Origin: Flammeovirgaceae bacterium UBA2366
GTDB lineage: Bacteria > Bacteroidota > Bacteroidia > Cytophagales > Cyclobacteriaceae
DNA length: 64,000 nucleotides
Reading direction: 5' to 3'
NCBI GenBank assembly: GCA_002344065.1
Contig: DDTK01000011.1
Location: forward strand, 186,001-250,000
Part shown: positions 32,060-38,939 of the stretch, piece after piece
Layout of the letters: the number at the start of each line of letters is the position of its first letter
Numbering within the stretch: position 1 is the stretch's first letter
The notes under the pieces: model-generated
The model's input: only the letters and a program-made list of their open reading frames with translations
Told to the model about the DNA's origin: nothing
Databases searched by the model: none
Position numbers and translations under genes: made by a program

Positions 32060-33370
32060 ATGCACTTCAGGAGGTTATTACCTGATATAACCGCTGGCCT
32101 AACCGTTAGCTTTGCTGCCCTTTCATTAGGAGCAGCCTTTGGTGTTATGTCCGGCAGAGGTGCATTTGCCGGTATGATTGGCGCTGCGGTAATACCAATC
32201 ATAACCTCTCTTTTCGGGGGCACCCGAATTCAGGCTTCGGGCCCAACCGCGCCCATGACAGCCATAGCCGCACTGACAATAGCCTATGCATACGATAGCT
32301 TTCCTACCCGAGAATTGGCCGAGCAGTTTATTACACTAGTATTTATTCTCAACGGAATCATTCTAATACTGGCAGGCCTGGCGCAGTTAAGTCGCTTGAT
32401 TAAGCTGGTGCCAAATGTAATTGTTCTGGGATTTATGAATGGTATAGCCGTTCTAATCTGGTACGACCAATTGGTGAAAATATTTGCCCTGCAGGGAAAG
32501 AATATTATGGAAGGCGGTGTGTGGGTGAACCTCGCTATTGCTTTATCCACATTTTTAATGATATACCTCATTGTTATCATCACTAAAAAACTGGTTTTGC
32601 GGCCACAGGTAAGGGCACTATTTTCTGGCATATTGTTCAGTATCATTATCATGACCACCCTGGCGACTTTGTTCAATATGCAAATTGAGCATATCTCCCT
32701 GGGAAGTACCATTGGCTCCCTTCAGGAGTTCAAAGGAATGATCATCAATTATTGGCCACTCGAAATTTTAACCCTTGATAATTTTATTTTGGCTCTCCCC
32801 TTTGCCTTGCAGTTAGCCCTGCTCGCTTATCTCGATTCATTGCTTACCGCGTTGGTGGTCGATAAAATTACCATGGAGAAATCAAACCTGAACAAAGAAT
32901 TGGTGGCCCAAGGCTTAGGCAACAGCATCTCGGGCATTATGCAAGGTATACCTGGGGCACAAGCTACAATACGCTCCGTTTTGTTGCTTAAAGAAGGAGC
33001 TCAAACCAGACTAGCAGGAATTCTGTTAGGTGTCTTTGTTATTGTAAGTCTTGTGTTGTTAAAAGACTTGCTGGTTTTAGTACCCGCAGCAGTATTTATT
33101 GGTGTGCTCTTTAAGGCTGGCCTGGATGTAAGCGATAAGGATTTCCCCAGAACCTACCTGTTAAAGAGGTGGTTTAGAATACCCAGGCGAAATGTTCAAC
33201 TCTTTTTTATTCTTTTTACCACGGTAGTGACTGTTGTGGTCGATTTGAACATAGCTGTTGTATCAGGAACAATATTATTTTACGGAGCAAAGTACTTTTG
33301 GAATGTTGTTGATGTAGAGCCCGAATTCCAGGAGGTTTCAGAACAAGAAAGAAAATTAGTAACAGGATAA
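32060..33370 (+). CDS. SulP family anion transporter without STAS domain
   Basis: The 436-aa inner-membrane transporter has the SulP/SLC26 core: PDITAGLTVSFAALSLGAAF at the start, ASGPTAPMTAIAA in helix 3, and AYLDSLLTALVVDKI followed by NLNKELVAQGLGN in helix 8. It ends soon after the last helix, so the C-terminal STAS domain is absent. The next gene follows within 11 bp, leaving no room for a frameshifted STAS. It is paired with a complete beta-carbonic anhydrase, which favours bicarbonate as substrate; sulfate cannot be excluded. Confidence 0.85.
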   Translation: MHFRRLLPDITAGLTVSFAALSLGAAFGVMSGRGAFAGMIGAAVIPIITSLFGGTRIQASGPTAPMTAIAALTIAYAYDSFPTRELAEQFITLVFILNGIILILAGLAQLSRLIKLVPNVIVLGFMNGIAVLIWYDQLVKIFALQGKNIMEGGVWVNLAIALSTFLMIYLIVIITKKLVLRPQVRALFSGILFSIIIMTTLATLFNMQIEHISLGSTIGSLQEFKGMIINYWPLEILTLDNFILALPFALQLALLAYLDSLLTALVVDKITMEKSNLNKELVAQGLGNSISGIMQGIPGAQATIRSVLLLKEGAQTRLAGILLGVFVIVSLVLLKDLLVLVPAAVFIGVLFKAGLDVSDKDFPRTYLLKRWFRIPRRNVQLFFILFTTVVTVVVDLNIAVVSGTILFYGAKYFWNVVDVEPEFQEVSEQERKLVTG

Positions 33371-33381
33371 ATTTTAAAACT

Positions 33382-34032
33382 ATGGATGTTTACAGATCAC
33401 TATTAGAAGGAAACAAGCAATGGGTTCAGGAAAAATTAGGCGAGGACCCCAACTTTTTTAATGACCTCGCAAAAGGTCAGTCGCCACAGGTATTATGGAT
33501 AGGTTGTTCCGACAGCCGGGTTCCTGCCAATGAAATTACCCGAACAAAACCGGGCGAAATTTTTGTGCACAGAAATATCGCCAACATGGTGGTGCATACT
33601 GACATGAATATGCTTAGTGTGCTTGACTATGCAGTGAATGTTTTAAAGGTGCGCCATGTTATTGTTTGTGGTCATTATGGATGTGGTGGTGTTTTGGCTG
33701 CCATGGGTAGTCAACAATATGGAATAATTGACAATTGGTTACGGAATATTAAAGATGTTTACCGGATTTATTCCAAAGAACTGGATGCCATAGAAGATGA
33801 TAAAGCCCGGTTCGACAGGCTTGTAGAATTAAATGTAATGGAGCAGGTGTTTGATCTCACAAAAACATCCATCATTCAAAATGCGTGGCGTGAAAGAAAC
33901 CTTCCTATTGTGCATGGGTGGGTATACAGTCTTAACACAGGTATCATCAAAGATCTGGGTGTAAGTTTTGACAAATCATCGCAGCTATCCTCCATTTATC
34001 AGATTGAAGCCAAGAAAGTTGAATTGGCATAA
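33382..34032 (+). CDS. can: Beta-carbonic anhydrase
   Basis: The 216-aa protein carries every catalytic residue in the standard numbering: C42-S-D44-S-R46 (zinc ligand plus Asp-Arg dyad), and H98 and C101 in GHYGCGG. It interconverts CO2 and bicarbonate in the cytoplasm. It is 11 bp after the SulP gene and surely co-transcribed, giving a transporter plus enzyme pair like the natural SulP-anhydrase fusions known from other bacteria. A transcription stop or attenuator follows before the second SulP gene. Confidence 0.95.
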   Translation: MDVYRSLLEGNKQWVQEKLGEDPNFFNDLAKGQSPQVLWIGCSDSRVPANEITRTKPGEIFVHRNIANMVVHTDMNMLSVLDYAVNVLKVRHVIVCGHYGCGGVLAAMGSQQYGIIDNWLRNIKDVYRIYSKELDAIEDDKARFDRLVELNVMEQVFDLTKTSIIQNAWRERNLPIVHGWVYSLNTGIIKDLGVSFDKSSQLSSIYQIEAKKVELA

Positions 34033-34053
34033 TCACTAAAGCAAAACAATTCC

Positions 34054-34103
34054 AAGGAGGATTATGACATCAGCACACAGCTGTTGTTGTAATCCTTTTT
34101 TTA
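34054..34103 (+). promoter_or_regulatory. Terminator-like hairpin covering the leader-peptide start (candidate attenuator)
   Basis: AGGATTA (34058-34064) pairs with TAATCCT (34090-34096). The stem can extend outward to AAGGAGGATTA against TAATCCTTTTT with two G-U pairs, and the 3' arm is part of a T-run to 34102. The 5' arm contains the Shine-Dalgarno and the first base of the leader ATG. The loop holds ACAGCTGT and the three Cys codons. It looks like an intrinsic terminator whose formation depends on translation of the leader. Confidence 0.6.
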
Positions 34104-34132
34104 TAACATTGCGCATTGATCTATTAAAATGA
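34064..34132 (+). CDS. 22-codon leader peptide with Cys-Cys-Cys, overlapping the second SulP gene
   Basis: ATG 34064 to TGA 34132 encodes MTSAHSCCCNPFF followed by ITLRIDLLK. AAGGAGG lies 3 nt upstream, notable in a genome where such sites are rare. The stop overlaps the SulP start codon (ATGA), as in translational coupling. Three consecutive TGT codons (34082-34090) lie just before the 3' arm of the hairpin, so a ribosome waiting for Cys-tRNA would hold the hairpin open. Cys-rich leaders that sense cysteine are known in actinobacteria. Here the peptide and its function are inference; it could be a chance frame. Confidence 0.5.
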   Translation: MTSAHSCCCNPFFITLRIDLLK

Positions 34133-35679
34133 GTCCATTACATCCACTAAATAATTTACGTAACGACATACCATCCTCCATTGTTGTTTTTCTGGTAGCC
34201 CTCCCCCTTTGTCTGGGTGTTGCACTGGCTTCAGGGGCTCCCTTGTTTTCAGGAATTATTGCAGGGTTTGTAGGCGGTATTGTAGTGGGTTATTTCAGTA
34301 AATCAGCATTAAGCGTTAGTGGCCCCGCAGCTGGGTTAACAACCATTGTGCTGGCATCCATTCAGCAACTGGGAGCCTATGATATTTTCCTGGTAGCCGT
34401 GGTGCTGGCCGGTGCAATGCAAATTACATTAGGGTATTTGCGGGCCGGCACCATTGGCAATTACTTTCCCTCATCGGTAATAAAGGGAATGTTGGCTGCT
34501 ATTGGACTAATTCTGATACTAAAACAAATTCCGCATGCAGTGGGCTATGACAGTGATTTTATTGGTGATGAAAGCTTCATGCAACAAGATGGCCAAAATA
34601 CATTTACGGAAGTAATACATTCACTTAATTACATCCAGCCGGGTGCTGCACTGATTTGTTTGCTTTCCATTGGCATCTTAATTCTTTGGGAAAGACCGTT
34701 TTTGCGCAGAACACTTTTTTCCAGAATAATACCTGCCCCATTATTGGTAGTTTTTCTTGGCGTGGCGTTTAATGAAATCTATCGGTTGTATTTTCCGGGT
34801 TTGCTCATTTCAGCAGAACACCTGGTTTCACTCCCGGTATCCGAAGGACTACCTTCTTTTATAAGTCAGTTTACTTTCCCGGATTTCAGTACCATACTCA
34901 ATCAGCAGGTATGGATTGCAGCTGTTACCATTGCCGTAGTGGCGAGCCTGGAAAGTTTATTGAGTATTGATGCTATTGATAAACTTGATCCATACAAGCG
35001 GTTAACACCTCTTAATCATGAGTTAAAAGCCCAAGGCATGGGTAATTTATTGAGTGGATTGGTGGGCGGTTTACCGGTAACATCCGTAATCGTAAGAAGT
35101 TCGGCCAATGTTAATTCAGGAGCAAAAACAAAAACATCAGCTATCATACATGGAATGCTCTTGTTGGTAACGGCTATGTTAATACCCGGATTACTGAATA
35201 AAATTCCACTGGCTTGCCTGGCTGCAATATTGTTAATGACGGGTTATAAGCTCACTAAGCCTTCTATAATTCAGGCTATGTTTAAAAAAGGATGGCAACA
35301 ATTCATTCCATTCATCATCACCATACTGGCCATTCTCTTTACCAATTTGCTACAAGGAATATTTATTGGCCTCGGCATCGGACTGATCTTTGTGTTACGG
35401 GCTAACTTTCATAAAGCATTATTCTGTGTTCAGGAAGGCAATCGTTACCTGGTTAGGCTCACCAAAGATGTTTCTTTTCTCAACAAAGCGCTGTTGCGAA
35501 ATACCCTGCGCGAGATACCCGACAATAGTCATGTTATAATTGATGGGGCCCGATCTACCTTTATTGATAATGATATTATTGAAACCATTCAGGACTTCCA
35601 ACAATCGGCATTAAGCCGAAATATTTCTGTTGAGCTTAACCAATCAATTACTGCAGCGAATCCAATTTTTAAAGTATGA
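34129..35679 (+). CDS. SulP family anion transporter with STAS-like C-terminus
   Basis: The 516-aa transporter begins NNLRNDIPSSIVVFLVALPL, has SVSGPAAGLTTIVL in helix 3 and SLESLLSIDAIDKLDP with LNHELKAQGMGN in the helix 8 region. The last ~90 residues form a STAS-like domain (YLVRLTKDVSFLNKALLRNT, HVIIDGARSTFIDNDIIETI). It differs from the first SulP in having this domain. Its start overlaps a Cys-triplet leader frame, and its stop overlaps the inactive anhydrase paralogue (ATGA). Bicarbonate is suggested by the neighbours, sulfate by the leader. Confidence 0.85.
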   Translation: MSPLHPLNNLRNDIPSSIVVFLVALPLCLGVALASGAPLFSGIIAGFVGGIVVGYFSKSALSVSGPAAGLTTIVLASIQQLGAYDIFLVAVVLAGAMQITLGYLRAGTIGNYFPSSVIKGMLAAIGLILILKQIPHAVGYDSDFIGDESFMQQDGQNTFTEVIHSLNYIQPGAALICLLSIGILILWERPFLRRTLFSRIIPAPLLVVFLGVAFNEIYRLYFPGLLISAEHLVSLPVSEGLPSFISQFTFPDFSTILNQQVWIAAVTIAVVASLESLLSIDAIDKLDPYKRLTPLNHELKAQGMGNLLSGLVGGLPVTSVIVRSSANVNSGAKTKTSAIIHGMLLLVTAMLIPGLLNKIPLACLAAILLMTGYKLTKPSIIQAMFKKGWQQFIPFIITILAILFTNLLQGIFIGLGIGLIFVLRANFHKALFCVQEGNRYLVRLTKDVSFLNKALLRNTLREIPDNSHVIIDGARSTFIDNDIIETIQDFQQSALSRNISVELNQSITAANPIFKV

Positions 35680-36296
35680 CCACACGAGAACGCATATTGC
35701 TTGAAAGTAAAGCCTGGGTAATGGAAAAACTGACCCTTGACAAAGGCTACTTTGAAAGACTTTCTTCCATGCATGTTCCAGAAATTTTATGGATTGGATC
35801 ATCCGATAGCCTGGTGCCTGTGCGTGAAATAACGAATACTGAGCCTGGTGAAATTCTGGTGTACAGAAATCCGGGTAACCTGATAAAAGAAAAAGACCTG
35901 AGTTTAATGGCCCTTTTACAAGATGCCGTTGAGATATCCAGGATTAAAATTATTATTGTTTGTGGCTATAGCCATTGCAGTAGCTTAAGAGAAGTTATTA
36001 AAGGTACTGACAAACATCTTATTCGGGAATGGCTGGTTGACCTGCGCGCGATCTATGAACTTTATCACGAAGAACTGGATCCGCTCACGTACGAACAGAA
36101 AGAAAGACGCCTGGCCGAGCTTAACATTGAACAGCAGGTGAAAAACCTGAGTCGCCTGGATATTATTCAAAAAGCATGGCGGTTAGGTTCCTATCCAAAA
36201 CTATACGGTTGGTATTTTGATCTGAATACCGGGTCGTTCACGGAAATAGTTGCCATCGACAAAGGTGTGCCCATAGACACACACCGCGTAAATTAA
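35676..36296 (+). CDS. Beta-carbonic anhydrase paralogue lacking zinc ligands (predicted pseudoenzyme)
   Basis: The 206-aa protein aligns without gaps to the upstream anhydrase through residue 101, so positions compare directly. Zinc ligand Cys42 is Ser, dyad Arg46 is Leu and zinc ligand His98 is Tyr. Asp44 and Cys101 remain. The motifs read GSSDSLVP and CGYSHCSS. The rest of the fold is conserved (EWLVDLRAIYELYHEEL, IIQKAWRLGSYPKLYGWYFD), and the frame is intact, so it is maintained but unlikely to hydrate CO2. It overlaps the second SulP gene by 4 bp; a regulatory subunit of that transporter is a reasonable idea. Confidence 0.85.
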   Translation: MTTRERILLESKAWVMEKLTLDKGYFERLSSMHVPEILWIGSSDSLVPVREITNTEPGEILVYRNPGNLIKEKDLSLMALLQDAVEISRIKIIIVCGYSHCSSLREVIKGTDKHLIREWLVDLRAIYELYHEELDPLTYEQKERRLAELNIEQQVKNLSRLDIIQKAWRLGSYPKLYGWYFDLNTGSFTEIVAIDKGVPIDTHRVN

Positions 36297-36320
36297 AGCA
36301 TCAACTTTCTTTCACTCTGT

Positions 36321-36328
36321 TATCTTTG
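36321..36328 (+). promoter_or_regulatory. -7 promoter element TATCTTTG for tyrS
   Basis: TATCTTTG matches TAnnTTTG exactly, 19 bp before the tyrS start. It supports a separate tyrS promoter in the 51-bp gap after the pseudoenzyme gene. Confidence 0.6.
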
Positions 36329-36347
36329 CAGCCAAAGTAAAGTGTTA

Positions 36348-37631
36348 ATGAAAAATTTTGTTGAAGAACTCCGGTGGCGTGGCATGTTGCACGATATTAT
36401 GCCGGGCACAGAAGAGCAACTACAAAAAGAACCTACCGGTGGCTACATTGGGTTTGACCCTACGGCAGACTCCCTGCATATCGGGCACCTGGCCCAGATT
36501 ATGACCCTGGTTCACTTTCAACAAGCCGGACATAAGCCCTTTGCCCTGGTGGGTGGAGCCACCGGTATGGTTGGCGACCCTTCGGGCAAATCGGCCGAGC
36601 GAAATTTACTGTCGGAAGAGGTGCTTCAACATAACGTGACCTGTGTTAAAAATCAACTGGAGAAGTTTTTAGATTTTAACGCTGGAGCGTCAGGTGCTGA
36701 AATGGTGAATAACTACGATTGGTTTAAGGAGTTTCGCTTTTTGGATTTTATTCGTGATGTAGGAAAACACATCACCATCAATTACATGATGTCGAAAGAT
36801 TCAGTAAAAAACAGACTTGAAACAGGACTATCCTTTACTGAGTTCAGCTATCAACTGGTGCAGGGGTATGACTTTTACTACCTGTACACGCACAAGAATT
36901 GTAAATTACAAATGGGCGGCTCCGACCAATGGGGAAACATTGTAACCGGTACTGAACTGATTAGAAGAAAGTCGAATGGCGAAGCTTTTGCCTTAACTAC
37001 GCCACTCATTAAAAAAGCTGACGGAACCAAATTCGGAAAAACAGAAGGCGGAAACGTGTGGCTTGATCCCAAAAAAACATCGCCCTATGCGTTCTACCAA
37101 TTTTGGCTAAATACATCCGATGAGGATGCGGCCAATTACATCAGAATATTTACGTTGAAATCAAAGGAAGAAATTGACGCACTTTTACAACAACATATCA
37201 CTGCTCCTCACTTACGGGCGTTACAGCAATCATTAGCAAAAGATATAACCATTCGGGTTCACTCCGAAGCTGACTATGAACAAGCTACAAAGGCCTCTGG
37301 CATTTTATTTGGAAACTCCACTGCTGAAGATCTGGAAAGTCTTGATGAGCAAACATTGTTGGCCATCATGGATGGTATACCACAAGCAACCCTAAGCAAA
37401 AGCGTATGGGAACAAAGGCCTGGGGTTGTTGATTTATTATCCGAGCTAACAGGCGGCAGCATCTTCCCTTCCAAAGGTGAAGCAAGAAAAATGATTCAGG
37501 GTGGTGGGGTGAGTATAAACAAAATTAAAGTGAACGATGTGAATCAGAAAGCAGACTTCAGTCCATTGCATGACAAATACGTGCTCGCACAAAAGGGGAA
37601 AAAGAATTATTATCTTATTGTCATCAAATAA
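36348..37631 (+). CDS. tyrS: Tyrosyl-tRNA synthetase
   Basis: The 427-aa class I aminoacyl-tRNA synthetase starts at ATG 36348; a GTG two codons earlier is less likely. It has the HIGH motif in SLHIGHLAQI, GGATGMVGDPSGKS, the tyrosine-binding region QLVQGYDFYYL with QMGGSDQWGNI, and the KMSKS-type loop KFGKTEGG. The C-terminal S4-like RNA-binding domain is present (FPSKGEARKMIQGGGVSINK). It charges tRNA-Tyr in the cytoplasm. It is monocistronic, with its own promoter and terminator. Confidence 0.95.
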   Translation: MKNFVEELRWRGMLHDIMPGTEEQLQKEPTGGYIGFDPTADSLHIGHLAQIMTLVHFQQAGHKPFALVGGATGMVGDPSGKSAERNLLSEEVLQHNVTCVKNQLEKFLDFNAGASGAEMVNNYDWFKEFRFLDFIRDVGKHITINYMMSKDSVKNRLETGLSFTEFSYQLVQGYDFYYLYTHKNCKLQMGGSDQWGNIVTGTELIRRKSNGEAFALTTPLIKKADGTKFGKTEGGNVWLDPKKTSPYAFYQFWLNTSDEDAANYIRIFTLKSKEEIDALLQQHITAPHLRALQQSLAKDITIRVHSEADYEQATKASGILFGNSTAEDLESLDEQTLLAIMDGIPQATLSKSVWEQRPGVVDLLSELTGGSIFPSKGEARKMIQGGGVSINKIKVNDVNQKADFSPLHDKYVLAQKGKKNYYLIVIK

Positions 37632-37633
37632 AA

Positions 37634-37657
37634 ACGGCCGGTTTTCGGCCATTTTTA
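37634..37657 (+). terminator. Intrinsic terminator after tyrS
   Basis: GGCCG (37636-37640) pairs with CGGCC (37646-37650) around GTTTT. It is flanked by AAAAC and ATTTTTATTT, right after the tyrS stop. Confidence 0.75.
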
Positions 37658-37681
37658 TTTAAGCATTAAACAGATTACTTC

Positions 37682-38287
37682 TTATTTGCCGAATTTAAAA
37701 AGTTTGTAGCCTACAGAAAGCTGAAACACCTGATTCTTGGTTGCTGTTAACCTTGCATCGTCTTCAATCTCACTTACACCAAGATTGTACCTAAAGTCAA
37801 CTGTAAGTCGCAATGGTAAATCCCAACCTATACCCAAGGCTACACTGGTATCCGAGTTTTTATACATGTCTTTTGATACATCCACGACTTCCCCATCAGC
37901 TCCGAGAATTTGACCATCAGCAGAATTCAAAAATCCAAACTGAGGACCTGCCTGAAAATTCAATCCAAAAGGCAGATAAAACTTGAGCAGAATTGGCACG
38001 TTCAAGTAGCCAAAATTTGACGACAAATTCTGACCATTGAATGTAAAATCAGAACCTTGTTGAGAGAAAATCAACTCGGGTTGAATAGCAAAAGCAGTGA
38101 ACTTAGCCAACACAAAAGCTCCACCGTGAAAGCCAGTTTTGTTTTGGATGCTTCCGCCAACATCACTTACATCAAACTTGGCGAAGTTCAATCCTCCTTT
38201 TAATCCAATTGAAAATTGGGCCTGCGCAAACAGACTTGACACACCAGCCAAAACAAAGAAAAGGGTAATTAAATAAGCTCTTTTCAT
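37682..38287 (-). CDS. PorT-like outer-membrane beta-barrel protein
   Basis: The 201-aa protein has a signal peptide ending SLFAQ. It then follows the outer-membrane beta-barrel (PorT-like) pattern: FSIGLKGGLNFAKFDVSD, GFHGGAFVLAKFTAFAIQPE, LIFSQQGSDF, YLNVPILLKFYLP, FNFQAGPQFG-like GLNFQAGPQFGFL, and closing strand FQLSVGYKLFKFGK. This is one of the most common barrel families in Bacteroidota. It is probably a structural or small-pore protein with unknown ligand. It is convergent with tyrS. Confidence 0.85.
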   Translation of the reverse strand: MKRAYLITLFFVLAGVSSLFAQAQFSIGLKGGLNFAKFDVSDVGGSIQNKTGFHGGAFVLAKFTAFAIQPELIFSQQGSDFTFNGQNLSSNFGYLNVPILLKFYLPFGLNFQAGPQFGFLNSADGQILGADGEVVDVSKDMYKNSDTSVALGIGWDLPLRLTVDFRYNLGVSEIEDDARLTATKNQVFQLSVGYKLFKFGK

Positions 38288-38340
38288 ACTATAAGGGGTT
38301 TAAATGCTTTTTAAGAAAACAACTATCATACCAAAATACG

Positions 38341-38925
38341 TCAATCCTTACCTAATAAAAAAGTTATACCAATACTGGGACTAAGGGGATTAATATCGAC
38401 AGCAAATGAGGATTCATCATCACCGCTTCCAAATTCGTAGATCAATCCAGTCATAGTAAGTTCAAAACCAATCCATTTAGCAGGATAAAAAGCAAAACCT
38501 GGAGATAATGATATAAACGTTGCTTGACCCTCAATTTGATTTCCTGAAAAAAGATCTGTTCCGCGAAGTTTTAAAAAGTTAACTCCTGGTTGTAAAAAGA
38601 AATATGCTTTGGATTCCTCGCCTAACCTTATGTAATTCCGTTGAACAAATGAGGCTGTTGTTGTTCTTACATCTCCGAACAAACCCAAGTCAAAATCGTA
38701 ACCGTTTGACCGTGATCCGGAAACCGATAAGCCAACCATTGTCTTATCAGAAAAAAAATATCCCAGACTTAGACCAAGCTCATGGCTAGTCTCAGCATCA
38801 CCTCCAGGATTCACGTAGTTAATTGTTCCGCTCAGCAAAACTTTGCCATGCTGAATCTGTGCCATTACAAGGCCAGGAAAAATGATAAAAACAGTAAACA
38901 AGAAAGTCATTCTAAAATAAGTCAT
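38341..38925 (-). CDS. Outer-membrane beta-barrel protein
   Basis: The 194-aa product has a signal peptide (FLFTVFIIFPGLVMAQ) and then eight or so barrel strands: HGKVLLSGTINYVNPG, HELGLSLGYFFSDKTMVGLS, FVQRNYIRLGEESKAYFFLQ, and an end strand SIGITFLLGKD. It belongs to the same broad class as its neighbour at 37682 but is not a close copy. No enzyme motif is present. A possible alternative start four codons downstream (MTFLFTV) would shorten the signal slightly. It lies 15 bp downstream of hutU on the same strand. Confidence 0.75.
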   Translation of the reverse strand: MTYFRMTFLFTVFIIFPGLVMAQIQHGKVLLSGTINYVNPGGDAETSHELGLSLGYFFSDKTMVGLSVSGSRSNGYDFDLGLFGDVRTTTASFVQRNYIRLGEESKAYFFLQPGVNFLKLRGTDLFSGNQIEGQATFISLSPGFAFYPAKWIGFELTMTGLIYEFGSGDDESSFAVDINPLSPSIGITFLLGKD

Positions 38926-38939
38926 AGCAAATTAAAGGT

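Noticed and set aside
37632..37660. Hairpin after tyrS considered as a T-box or riboswitch
   Set aside because: It lies downstream of the gene, is short, and is followed by a T-run, as expected for a terminator.
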